Assembly (NCBI GenBank): GCA_965242615.1 | Contig: CBDESR010000004.1 | Location: forward strand, 744,001-808,000 | Length of the DNA: 64,000 nt | Reading direction: 5' to 3' | From: CBDBCU01 sp965242615 | Lineage (GTDB): Bacteria; Chloroflexota; Dehalococcoidia; Lucifugimonadales; UBA3495 | Shown: positions 1 to 8,455 of the stretch, piece after piece | Position numbering within the stretch: the stretch's first letter is position 1 | Layout of the letters: each line of letters starts with the position of its first letter | Translations under genes and position numbers: made by a program | The notes under the pieces: model-generated | The model's database searches: none | Seen by the model: the letters and a program-made list of their open reading frames with translations, nothing else | Told to the model about the DNA's origin: nothing

Positions 1-1004
1 ACGCCGGTGGGGGCCTTCAAGGTTACGGTAAAGGTTCGGAATCGCATAGTGTGATTGATCAGGGTTAAGTTTAATTCCACCGGTTCGCCAAAGGGAATTT
101 CCCGGCGCGTAGCGGTCAGGTTCACTACCGGCAGAATTTCGGGGGTTGCCGTAGGTACCGGCGTCCAGGTCGGTACCGGCGTGAAAGTCGGCCGGGGCGT
201 GTAGGTCGGCACCGGGGTGTAAGTGGGTGTCGGAAACGGTACCCGGGTCGGTACCGGCGTGGGGATGTTACCGTTCTGGCAGTAGGGGACGCCGGCATCG
301 GAGTTTTTAGGCTCGATATCGATGCAGCCGTATAATTCGTTACCGCCGCGGCTGTTTTGCAGATAGATGGCTTCGATGGTGAACAGTTTCCGGAAGGTTG
401 GGGGGACGACCCCGGTCAGATGATTGCGGGTTACATTCAGTTCCACCAGCTGGATTAAGTTGCCCAGTTGGATGGGCAGTTCGCCGTGCAGCCGATTGTT
501 GTTCAGACGGAGGCGTTCCAGGTTGGGGATGTGGCCCATCTGGCCGGGGATTTCGCCGTTAAGTTTGTTGCCGGAGAAGTCCAGGGTGGTCAGTTTGCCC
601 AGATTTTCAATCTCCGGAGGGATGGGGCCGCTGAGGTCGTTGTCCGACAAGTCCAGGATTCTTAGCCCGGTCAGCTGGGTCAACGCCGCGGGGATGCGGC
701 CGGTGAGGCCGCAGTCGCGGAGGCGGATGGCGACGGCTTGGCCGCCGCTCAGGGTTAATACGCTGGAGGGGTAGTCGGCGGCGGATTCGCCGGGGCGCAG
801 CTCGGCCCGTTCGTTCTGCCACTCCCGGCGACATTCGGGACGCCAATGGGTACGCCCGCCAGTGTCGCGGTAGAAAGCCAGCAGGTTGGCGTATTCGCTG
901 AGGCCGGGGCTGGCTTGAACCGGCCGCGGCTGATCCGGCAGGAAAAAAGCTCCAGCCAGCAACAGCGCAAAGAGGATTGGAATAGTCAAGAAAGACGGTT
1001 TCAT
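1..1004 (-). CDS. Secreted leucine-rich-repeat protein with PT-rich linker (partial, runs off the left edge)
   Basis: The frame starts at ATG 1004 and is still open at base 1, giving 334 visible residues. Residues 1-31 form a signal peptide (MKPSF, a hydrophobic run, then a polar VQA end). Residues about 83-215 hold five or six plant-type leucine-rich repeats of the form LxxLxxLDLSxNxLxGxIP, flanked by cysteines at 227 and 242 that could form a capping disulfide. Residues 248-290 are a threonine/proline linker built on TPVPT units. After that a beta-rich, Ig or CARDB-like domain begins and leaves the window. LRR proteins of this type usually bind proteins or carbohydrates outside the cell; the ligand cannot be read here. 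It sits 69 bp downstream of another PT-linker secreted protein, and the two are probably co-transcribed. Confidence 0.85.
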   Translation of the reverse strand, partial: MKPSFLTIPILFALLLAGAFFLPDQPRPVQASPGLSEYANLLAFYRDTGGRTHWRPECRREWQNERAELRPGESAADYPSSVLTLSGGQAVAIRLRDCGLTGRIPAALTQLTGLRILDLSDNDLSGPIPPEIENLGKLTTLDFSGNKLNGEIPGQMGHIPNLERLRLNNNRLHGELPIQLGNLIQLVELNVTRNHLTGVVPPTFRKLFTIEAIYLQNSRGGNELYGCIDIEPKNSDAGVPYCQNGNIPTPVPTRVPFPTPTYTPVPTYTPRPTFTPVPTWTPVPTATPEILPVVNLTATRREIPFGEPVELNLTLINHTMRFRTFTVTLKAPTG

Positions 1005-1073
1005 CGGGCATCCGACCGGGGGTTTCCGGCCGGCCGCAGTATTGGGCCGGCCGGTTCAGACAGCAAGAAAGGG

Positions 1074-2366
1074 CTAGGGACGGCGGCGGCCGCGGGCCGC
1101 GACCAATCCCGCCAAGCCCAGCAGGGGCAGCAGCAGCAGCGCGCCATCGGCAAGGCCGGCGGTCGGGTCAATTTCCTGGCCGGGCGCGGCTGGGGCGTTG
1201 CAGGAGACGCCTACTCCCGGAGTGTTGGCCGGCGCGGCGGGTGCTTGCGGAGCCGGTGCCGGAGGTGCCGGCGCTTGCGGAGCTGGCGGCGCGATAGTAG
1301 GCACAGCAACCAGCGGCACGGCGGCCGGCGGTGGGGCTTGGGTCGGCGCCGGCGCGGCCGGTGGAGCGTAAGGATCCGCCGAGGGATGGATTACCTCGAA
1401 AGGATGGGTCAAGGAAATGGGGTTGAACAGGTCTTTGTTGCCCTTGGGCCAATAAAGGCCGCTGAACTGGAGGGTGGAACGCCCCACTTTCTCCGCTTTC
1501 AGGTTTAGAAAAACGGTGCGGCTTTGTCCCGGCGGCACCTCGTAAGTACCGCTGGCGGCCCCAGCGGCCACATCGGTAGCCATCCCTTCGCCGTAGATAT
1601 GGAACCCGCTGGGGATAAAGACCGTCAAGTCCACCACCATAGTGGCATCATTCAACTGCGGATTGCGGAACAGCACTTCGACCAAGCCGTCCTGCTCGGC
1701 GTTAATCAGGTCATTGACCGGGCGCAGGCGCACCGTGGGGCCGATGCGGAAGGCTTCGTTGACATTGGGGAAGGTCGGCGGTACCGCGGTCGGCGGCGGC
1801 ACCGGCGTCGGCGTGGGAGTGGGCAAAGCCGTCGGCACCGCTGTGGGCTCCGGTGCCGGCGTGGCCGTCGGCTCAGTGGTAGCCGCCGGAGTTGCCGCCG
1901 GTTCCGGCGTGGCCGTCGGTTCGGCAGTAGCTTCCGGGGTTGCCGCCGGATCGGGCGTAGCGGTCGGCTCCGGGGTCGGCGCGGCGTCCGTGGTGAGGGA
2001 CAGGGCCAGAGTTGCCAATCCGCCTACCTCAATGGTCCCGGTCGGCGTCACCGCCTGCCCGTTGACGGTAAAAGTTACCGTGGCGCCCGCGGACTGGTCC
2101 GCTACCGTAAGGGAATAATTCCCCTCGTCATTGACCTCAGCCGTGGCTACGGAAACGCCGTCAATCAGGGCGGCGATTTCCGTCCCTTGGGGAGCCGGCT
2201 GCCCGTTGATGGTCACCGCGCCGATAAAGACCTGCGGCGGTGACGCCTGATTAGGCGCAACGGCGTAGGTCAGCGCGGGAAGGAGAGCCAAGGCGGCCAC
2301 CGCTAAGGCCGCCAAAATTGCTGCGTAGAAACGAGGGCCAAGGGTTACCGCCGGCTTTATAGTCAT
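1074..2366 (-). CDS. Secreted, membrane-anchored PT-linker protein
   Basis: 430 residues. Residues 1-35 are a signal peptide. Residues 40-125 look like a small beta-sandwich of the carboxypeptidase-regulatory or Big type (INGQPAPQGTEIAALIDG). A long linker of TPEP/TATP repeats covers about 130-200. A second beta domain (about 205-320, with FIPSGFHIYGEG and LNLKAEKVGRSTLQFSG) follows, then a PAP-rich stretch. The C-terminus is a leucine-rich transmembrane helix ending in GRRRP, which resembles a tail anchor or sorting signal. A single cysteine lies just before the anchor. No enzymatic motif is visible, so a structural or adhesive surface role is inferred. AGGTAAT lies directly before the ATG, so the start is reasonable. 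Confidence 0.8.
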   Translation of the reverse strand: MTIKPAVTLGPRFYAAILAALAVAALALLPALTYAVAPNQASPPQVFIGAVTINGQPAPQGTEIAALIDGVSVATAEVNDEGNYSLTVADQSAGATVTFTVNGQAVTPTGTIEVGGLATLALSLTTDAAPTPEPTATPDPAATPEATAEPTATPEPAATPAATTEPTATPAPEPTAVPTALPTPTPTPVPPPTAVPPTFPNVNEAFRIGPTVRLRPVNDLINAEQDGLVEVLFRNPQLNDATMVVDLTVFIPSGFHIYGEGMATDVAAGAASGTYEVPPGQSRTVFLNLKAEKVGRSTLQFSGLYWPKGNKDLFNPISLTHPFEVIHPSADPYAPPAAPAPTQAPPPAAVPLVAVPTIAPPAPQAPAPPAPAPQAPAAPANTPGVGVSCNAPAAPGQEIDPTAGLADGALLLLPLLGLAGLVAARGRRRP

Positions 2367-2629
2367 ATTACCTGCCTGTTTTAATTTTCCGATTTGCCGT
2401 CATCGGCAGCTGCCGCCGGACACTTAATCCCTGCGGGCAAAGGATTATTATGGAATCCGGCAAGGCGCGCCGGCAATTATCCTATGGCATAGGGCGGATG
2501 TCAACCGGGGATTGGGAAATGGTTGCAAGAGAATGAAGTCCATAGCAGTTATACCCCCAACGCACTTGCCAGACGAGTTGCGCCCTAATATCATTGGTTC
2601 AGTAGTTCAGTCCAGCAATGAGGGAAGGA

Positions 2630-3358
2630 ATGACGCAAGGCAATGCCAGTCAGGAAGTTCAGTCCGGGCCGGGCGGCGCGGCGGCGGTTGCCTTGGCCGC
2701 CGCCGGGTTGGAAAAGGGGTTCGGCGCCGGGCCGGTGCTGTGGGATTTGGATTTAACCGTGGAATGGGGGGAGTTTCTGGTGATATTCGGGGCCAACGGC
2801 TCCGGCAAATCTACTCTGCTGCGGATTTTGTCGGGACAAACCCGGCCGGATGGCGGCAGTGTCCGCATTGCCGGCTTTGACCTGCGGCGGCAGGGGGCGG
2901 CGGCGCGGCGGCGGGTGGGCGTAGTGGCCCACCGGGGCTTGCTTTATGATGACTTGACCGGGCGGGAAAACCTGACTTTTTACGGACGCCTTTACGCCCT
3001 TTCCGATTTGCCAAATCAGGTTTCCGAAGTATTGGAGCGGGTGGGAATGTCCCAACGGGCGGACCGCCGCGTCCGCAGTCTGTCTCATGGGATGCAGCAA
3101 CGGTTGTCCATCGCCCGGGCCTTGCTGCACCGCCCGCCCCTGCTGCTGCTGGATGAACCGGAGTCGGGATTGGACCGGGATTCGGTGGCCGCCCTGGCCG
3201 GCATCTTGGGGGAATGGACGGCGGCCGGCCGCTCAGTAGTAATGACTACCCACAACGCTGACTTGGGCTTGGCTTGGGGCAGCCGCGCCGCCGCCCTGAC
3301 TAACGGGAAGCTGGACTTCGCCCGGGCGGCGGATTATGCGGGGGCAAGCGGCGTTTAA
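2630..3358 (+). CDS. ccmA: ABC transporter ATP-binding protein, CcmA-like (cytochrome c biogenesis)
   Basis: An ABC ATPase of the heme-exporter CcmA type, which powers CcmBC during c-type cytochrome maturation at the membrane. Walker A is GANGSGKST, the signature is LSHGMQQRLSIARAL and Walker B is LLLLDEP; the switch histidine lies in MTTHNAD. The VAHRGLLYDDLTGRENL stretch is typical of CcmA. I prefer ATG 2630 over the in-frame ATG 2618 because AGGGAAGG precedes it, but the spacing is tight and either start is possible. No ccmB, ccmC or other cytochrome-maturation gene is adjacent. The gene is followed 4 bp later by the convergent end of gyrA. A generic ABC role cannot be excluded. Confidence 0.8.
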   Translation: MTQGNASQEVQSGPGGAAAVALAAAGLEKGFGAGPVLWDLDLTVEWGEFLVIFGANGSGKSTLLRILSGQTRPDGGSVRIAGFDLRRQGAAARRRVGVVAHRGLLYDDLTGRENLTFYGRLYALSDLPNQVSEVLERVGMSQRADRRVRSLSHGMQQRLSIARALLHRPPLLLLDEPESGLDRDSVAALAGILGEWTAAGRSVVMTTHNADLGLAWGSRAAALTNGKLDFARAADYAGASGV

Positions 3359-3362
3359 CTGG

Positions 3363-5993
3363 CTACTCCTCTCCATCAGCTGCCGCGGCCGGGTCGGCGG
3401 CGCCGTTGAGCAGGGTTTCCTGATGGTCGTTGCGGGCGGCGGCGGGCGCGCTGCCATTGGCGGCGGCGGTGCTGCCGTTGACGGCCGGGGCGTCGGGGCT
3501 GCCGCCGCTGCTGTAGTCGGTTTCCTGGAAGCAGGCTACCGAGGCTACATAGTCCTCCGGTTCCCGGTCGCGCCAGATGATGACGCCCTTGGTGCGGCGG
3601 CCATCGGTTACTTTCACATCCTGCAAGTTGATGCGAATGACCTGGGCTTTGGCAGAGATGATAAAGACTTCCTGCCCTTCGTCGTCGGTAACGACCCGGG
3701 CGGCGGCAATCGCGCCGGTCTGTTCGTCCACCCGGAAAGTGATGACCCCCTGCGTACCCCGGCCCTTGATCGGATACTTGTCCAGGGGAGTGGATTTGCC
3801 GTAACCCCGCTGGCTGACGACCAGCAGATTGCTGTTGGGCGTAACCGGGGCCATTCCGACCAATTTGTCATCCCCGGTTAGTCGGATTCCCCGAACGCCG
3901 CCGGCCGACCGGGAGCGCGGCGTCAAGTTCTTTTTGTCGTCGGAATGATTCCGCACTTGGAAACGGGCGGCTTTGCCCTGCTCGGAGACCATTACAATCT
4001 CGTCGGAATCGCCCAATTTGGCGACGCTGACCAGTTCATCCCCTTCCTCGAGGTTCATCACAATCAGCCCGGAGGGGCGGATGTTGGTCAGTTCGCCCTC
4101 TTTCAGGGCTTTGACCTCGCCCATTTTGGTGGCGAGAATCATCATTGCGCTGTCCCGGGCGTTTTTGACCGGGAGCATGGCCTGCACCTGTTCGTTGCGG
4201 GCGATGGGGATGAGGTTGACGAGGAGGGTGCCGCGGCTGGTGCGGGAAGTGTCGCCGGGGATTTGGAAGGCGCGCAGGGGATAGACCCGGCCGCGGTTGG
4301 TGAAAAAGAGCAGGGTGTCGTGGGTGTCCACTACCACCAGGTCCATCAGGGCGTCATCCTCGCGGGTGGTCATTCCCCGAACGCCCTTGCCGCCGCGGTT
4401 CTGGGTGCGGTAGGTGTCGCAGGGGATACGCTTGATGTAACCCTTCTGGCTGAGGGTAATCATCACATCCTGATGGGGGATGAACTGCTCCGCGGACTGT
4501 TCGCCCACTTCCTCGCGCTCAATGCGGGTGCGGCGGGCGTCGCCGAAATCCTTTTTCAGTTTGCGGGTTTCCTTTTTGATTTCGTTGAGGATTTTGGCCG
4601 GGCTGGACAGCAATTCCTCGAGGTTGGCGATGGTTTTGAGCAGGTCGTTGTGTTCCTTTTCCAGCCGTTCCCGTTCCAAAGCAGCCAAGCGGCGGAGCTG
4701 CATATCGAGGATGGCTTGGGCCTGGATTTGGGACAAGTCCAGTTCATCCATCAAGTTGGTGCGGGCGGTTTCAGCGGTGTCGGAACTGCGGATGATGGTG
4801 ATGACTTGGTCGAGGACATCGAGGGCCAACAACAACCCTTGCAGGATGTGGTCGCGGTCCCGGGCCCGGCGCAGCAGTTCCTCGGAACGGCGGCGGATGA
4901 CTTCTTGGCGGTGTTCCACAAAGAGGGTCAAGGCTCGTTTCAGCGGCAAGACCTGGGGCTGCCCTTCGACCAGAGCCAGCATAATGGCGTTAAAGGAAGT
5001 GCGGAGGGCGGTATGGCGGTAGAGGTTGTTGAGGACGATGTTGGCTTGGGCGTCCCGGCGCAGTTCAATGACAACCCGCATACCCTGGCGGTCCGATTCG
5101 TCCCGGATGTCGGAGATGCCGTCGATGCGCTTTTCCCGCACCAGTTGGGCGATTTTCTCGACCAGATTGGCTTTGTTGACTTGGTAGGGGAGTTCGGTAA
5201 CGAGGATGCGCTGGCGGCCGTTGCGGATTTCCTCGATTTCGGTAACGGCTTCCATAATGATGCGGCCGCGGCCGGTGGTGTAGGCGTCGATGATGCCCTG
5301 GACGCCGCGGATGACGCCGGCGGTGGGAAAGTCCGGGCCGGTGACCACTTTCATTAAATCCTCGGTAACGCAGTCCGGGTGGTCGATGACATGGCAGACG
5401 GCATCGCAGATTTCCGACAGGTTATGCGGCGGCAGGTTGGTGGCCATCCCCACGGCGATGCCGGTAGCGCCGTTGACCAGCAGATTGGGCAGGCGGCTGG
5501 GCAGCACCTGGGGTTCGTGGAGGGAGTCGTCGAAGTTCAGGGTGTAGTCGACGGTGTTCAGGTCGATGTCGGCCAGCAGTTCCTCGGCGATGGCGGCGAG
5601 GCGGGCTTCAGTGTAGCGCATCGCCGCCGGGGGGTCGCCGTCGACGCTGCCGAAGTTGCCCTGGCCGTCGATGAGGGGATAGCGCATCGAGAACAGCTGG
5701 GCCATCCGCACCAGGGCGTCATAGACCGGGGTATCGCTGTGGGGATGGTACTTTCCGAGGACTTCGCCGACGATGCGGGCGCTTTTGCGGTGGGCCTGGT
5801 TGGGGCGCATCCCCATTTCGTGCATGGCGTAGAGGATGCGGCGCTGCACCGGTTTCAGCCCGTCGCGCACATCGGGCAAGGCCCGGGAGACGATGACGCT
5901 CATGGCGTAGCTGAGGTAGGAAGTCCGCATTTCCTCTTCGATGCGGATGGGGCGGATACGGCCCGCCGGGGGCGGTGGGGTAGCGGTTACCAT
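3363..5993 (-). CDS. gyrA: DNA gyrase subunit A
   Basis: 876 residues, the usual GyrA length. It is the breakage-reunion subunit of type IIA topoisomerase, which introduces negative supercoils with GyrB. The catalytic tyrosine is Tyr127 in AAMRYTEARL, next to Arg126. The C-terminal beta-pinwheel carries QNRGGKG, a near-match to the QRRGGKG GyrA box, which favours GyrA over ParC. In the quinolone-determining region the usual HPHGD reads HPHSD: Ser86 occupies the position of E. coli Gly81, Thr88 that of Ser83, and Asp92 that of Asp87. AAGGAG lies 8 nt before the ATG. The gene follows the nuclease/methylase pair by 12 bp. gyrB is not in the window. Confidence 0.97.
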   Translation of the reverse strand: MVTATPPPPAGRIRPIRIEEEMRTSYLSYAMSVIVSRALPDVRDGLKPVQRRILYAMHEMGMRPNQAHRKSARIVGEVLGKYHPHSDTPVYDALVRMAQLFSMRYPLIDGQGNFGSVDGDPPAAMRYTEARLAAIAEELLADIDLNTVDYTLNFDDSLHEPQVLPSRLPNLLVNGATGIAVGMATNLPPHNLSEICDAVCHVIDHPDCVTEDLMKVVTGPDFPTAGVIRGVQGIIDAYTTGRGRIIMEAVTEIEEIRNGRQRILVTELPYQVNKANLVEKIAQLVREKRIDGISDIRDESDRQGMRVVIELRRDAQANIVLNNLYRHTALRTSFNAIMLALVEGQPQVLPLKRALTLFVEHRQEVIRRRSEELLRRARDRDHILQGLLLALDVLDQVITIIRSSDTAETARTNLMDELDLSQIQAQAILDMQLRRLAALERERLEKEHNDLLKTIANLEELLSSPAKILNEIKKETRKLKKDFGDARRTRIEREEVGEQSAEQFIPHQDVMITLSQKGYIKRIPCDTYRTQNRGGKGVRGMTTREDDALMDLVVVDTHDTLLFFTNRGRVYPLRAFQIPGDTSRTSRGTLLVNLIPIARNEQVQAMLPVKNARDSAMMILATKMGEVKALKEGELTNIRPSGLIVMNLEEGDELVSVAKLGDSDEIVMVSEQGKAARFQVRNHSDDKKNLTPRSRSAGGVRGIRLTGDDKLVGMAPVTPNSNLLVVSQRGYGKSTPLDKYPIKGRGTQGVITFRVDEQTGAIAAARVVTDDEGQEVFIISAKAQVIRINLQDVKVTDGRRTKGVIIWRDREPEDYVASVACFQETDYSSGGSPDAPAVNGSTAAANGSAPAAARNDHQETLLNGAADPAAAADGEE

Positions 5994-5996
5994 AGT

Positions 5997-6008
5997 TACT
6001 GCTCCTTA
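5997..6008. repeat. 12-bp direct repeat, copy 1 (gyrA leader)
   Basis: TACTGCTCCTTA on the + strand. It holds the gyrA ribosome-binding site and overlaps the last codon of the upstream nuclease gene. The identical 12-mer at 8457-8468 covers the end of the amidotransferase gene, so the nuclease/methylase pair is exactly bracketed. See findings. Confidence 0.85.
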
Positions 6009-6977
6009 TTGGGCGATTTGGTTCATCATTTGGGCGACGGGCGTCCACACCAGTCGGAAGGGGTAATCCCCACCGCCGCCGCCAGCGCGGTGGCCGCCAA
6101 AGTTAGGGGTTAAGTACCCGCGCAAGACGGTAAAGTCGTATGCGAAATCACCATTAGCTTCGGCATTTCCCTGGATGAAATTCAGCCAAGCGGCATAAGC
6201 AGGTTGCTCCCGGAGATTGTAGGCTTCACTCAGAGAAGCCGCGCCAACCGGCTCCAGATAGTTCGGGTGTTCCTGGAAAAACCGTTGCACGGCATAATAG
6301 CCCTGCTTGAGATGGCCGGTTCTGTTGTTTCCGTCTTGGTTAAAGTAGATTTTCCTGACTTCATCCGCTACAAACTCGGTATGAGTAGAGAGAAAATCGA
6401 TAAACGCGGTAATTGGCCGCAAGGGAATTGGTCCGGTTGCCGGTGGCGGCAAGGCTTCGCGCATCAGGTCAAGGAGAGCTTCCTTTTCGTGGGTCTGGCT
6501 TTGACACCAGGATACGAATTCGCGCAGCTGGGCCAATGTGGCTATGGACAGTTCGTCACGGACCGAGTGGATATAGTCCGTCAACTCCGGCATCTCCGTT
6601 GGGCTTACCAGCCGGATAATTTCAATGTTTCCGCCAAATCCGCCGCGGGTCAGGTTTGCGGAGCCGGCGATACCGACTTGGCTGTTGGCTACGATGAACT
6701 TGGCATGAAGGCGTTCCGAGATGCGTAGGTCAACCTGAGGAGATGCCGGTAGTCCCGCGATGAAGTCCAGCAAGCCATCGGGTTCGCTGGCTCCGGTCAG
6801 CCAATCCCGGGCGTCGAACTTGGTCCACACTTCCACCCGGGAGAGGCTGGACGGCAAGGATTCTGACAGAATGTCGATACCCGGCCGGGTGATGAACGGA
6901 CTACAGATGTGCAAGGACTCGGTAGCCGCCCGGGCGATCTGGGTAAGGTCGTTTATGTTCGGGGTTTGCCAAGGCAT
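6006..6977 (-). CDS. PLD-family nuclease, probable restriction endonuclease partner of the adjacent methyltransferase
   Basis: 323 residues. The N-terminal ~125 residues match the phospholipase D/Nuc fold: LHAKFIVANS (His91, Lys93) followed by GSANLTRGG (Ser106, Asn108), the HxK...GSxxN pattern, with no second HKD motif. Single-HKD enzymes act as dimers, as does the metal-independent restriction enzyme BfiI. Residues 125-323 show no recognised domain and could be the DNA-recognition part; a GGHRAGGGGGDYPF segment sits near the C-terminus. The gene lies 36 bp downstream of a DNA methyltransferase on the same strand and is bracketed with it by a direct repeat. A type II restriction role is inferred from motif plus neighbour; a PLD-type defence or repair nuclease is the alternative. 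Confidence 0.72.
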   Translation of the reverse strand: MPWQTPNINDLTQIARAATESLHICSPFITRPGIDILSESLPSSLSRVEVWTKFDARDWLTGASEPDGLLDFIAGLPASPQVDLRISERLHAKFIVANSQVGIAGSANLTRGGFGGNIEIIRLVSPTEMPELTDYIHSVRDELSIATLAQLREFVSWCQSQTHEKEALLDLMREALPPPATGPIPLRPITAFIDFLSTHTEFVADEVRKIYFNQDGNNRTGHLKQGYYAVQRFFQEHPNYLEPVGAASLSEAYNLREQPAYAAWLNFIQGNAEANGDFAYDFTVLRGYLTPNFGGHRAGGGGGDYPFRLVWTPVAQMMNQIAQ

Positions 6978-7013
6978 AGGCGCTGTTCTCCGGGAACCGA
7001 TGGGAGTATGGGG

Positions 7014-8432
7014 TTAAAGTGGCAACTTGGGCTGTGGCCCCGCCGCATCAGATTCCGGGTCTGCTTCCGGGACAGCATCGGAAATCCCGGCGCCGGTTTG
7101 TCCCGTACCTTTCAACCTTTTCTCCGTGGCAATCAGGGTGACTTGGTCCCCGCTCACCAGGTAAGAGGATGGCTCATCCTCGACAACTTGCCGTACTAAG
7201 CTTTCCAATTCCAAGCTGTCGGCTGCCTTCGCGTACAAGGTTTCCAGTATCTCGAGGACCGTCCGATAGCGCATTGGCCCGTTCAGGTTGCGCCGGTTTT
7301 TGTAATCCCGGCACAAATAACCGTCGGCCGTTACCACCGGGTCAGTTGAATGGCTTTGCTCAAACCGCCCGTTCAGTTCAATCCACGCCGCCCGCTTCTG
7401 GGATTTGGCCCGGGTCGTGTCGGACAGGGCCAAGCAGGTCAGTTCGTCGAAATCGGAGCGCAGGGAAGTTACATCAATCCGGGTTAGCCACCAAGCCAGG
7501 GTTTTGGCTACATCGACAATAGCCATTGACCGGCCTTCGTTCCGGAGCGCCTCGAACTTGATGATAGCTGATGCTAGAGAACAAACCTCGGAAGGCTGCT
7601 GGTAGCCGAGACGCCGCGCCGTTTCCATGGCGTAATCCTCGGATATTTCGATGGCTAACCAGCGTCGCCCCAAACTCCGGGCTACTTTGGGTAGAGTTCC
7701 GCTGCCCGAGAAAGGATCCAAGAGCAGGTTGCCCGGTTGCGAACAAGCCCGCACTAATTTTTCGCTGATTTCCTCCGGGAACACGGCAATATGGGAGCTT
7801 TGCTCAACGGCACCGAAAGCCACCCGGTCAACTTCCCACACATTGCCGGGATTCCGTCCCCAAAAATTGTTGCGCTTGTCCAGTTCTTTGGGCCTTTCCC
7901 GGATTTGGTCGACGTCGAAACAGGGTTCAGCAGCACGCCCATCGGGTTTGACGTACCACAGGATGGTTTCGTGCTTATTGGTCAGTTTTTTCTTGAAGGC
8001 TATGCCGCCGAAGTAACGCCAGATTATGCGGTCCCAAAGGATTGCAGGGTAGGGATTGCCCTTAAAATGCTGATACGTCAGCATATCAATGGGCAATAGG
8101 TCGCCGGGAATGCCGGTTTGAGCTTGGGTATAGCCGGTTTGCCAAAAGGCCGAGCCGTTAGACCGTAGCACGCGCTTGATTTCCCCGATGGCCCGTGCCA
8201 GAAATTTGCCGTAGGCTTCTTGAGACGAGAGGTCGGGTTGACCGCTTTGGTACTGCTTGTCAATGTTGTAGGGCGGGCTGGTATGCACCAGGTCGACGCA
8301 GCCCTCGGGCAGGTACTTCAGCAAGTCAAGACAATCTCCAACCACGACGTGATTCTCGACCAGGGGCAGACCGCCCTCGCGTATCCGACTGACAAAGTCG
8401 TCGCGGGTCAGGATGAAATCTTGAATACCCAT
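7014..8432 (-). CDS. Site-specific DNA methyltransferase (beta-class amino methyltransferase)
   Basis: 472 residues. Motif IV, TSPPYN, is at residues 51-56 and the SAM-binding motif I, LDPFSGSGT, at 238-246. This IV-before-I order is that of beta-class N4-cytosine/N6-adenine methyltransferases, and SPPY is more often seen in N4-cytosine enzymes. The target-recognition region lies between them (about 100-215). Residues 275-472 are an extra helical domain absent from minimal enzymes of ~270-300 residues; its role is unknown. It would protect the host sites from the PLD-type nuclease encoded 36 bp downstream. Upstream AAGGGA is about 11 nt from the ATG. Confidence 0.88.
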   Translation of the reverse strand: MGIQDFILTRDDFVSRIREGGLPLVENHVVVGDCLDLLKYLPEGCVDLVHTSPPYNIDKQYQSGQPDLSSQEAYGKFLARAIGEIKRVLRSNGSAFWQTGYTQAQTGIPGDLLPIDMLTYQHFKGNPYPAILWDRIIWRYFGGIAFKKKLTNKHETILWYVKPDGRAAEPCFDVDQIRERPKELDKRNNFWGRNPGNVWEVDRVAFGAVEQSSHIAVFPEEISEKLVRACSQPGNLLLDPFSGSGTLPKVARSLGRRWLAIEISEDYAMETARRLGYQQPSEVCSLASAIIKFEALRNEGRSMAIVDVAKTLAWWLTRIDVTSLRSDFDELTCLALSDTTRAKSQKRAAWIELNGRFEQSHSTDPVVTADGYLCRDYKNRRNLNGPMRYRTVLEILETLYAKAADSLELESLVRQVVEDEPSSYLVSGDQVTLIATEKRLKGTGQTGAGISDAVPEADPESDAAGPQPKLPL

Positions 8433-8455
8433 AATCGGATAGTCCCTTTTAGGGG

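Noticed and set aside
3945..5357. Long + strand open frame (about 470 codons) inside gyrA
   Set aside because: It is antisense to gyrA, has a Gly/Asp/His-biased composition typical of the opposite strand of GC-rich coding DNA, and shows no domain.
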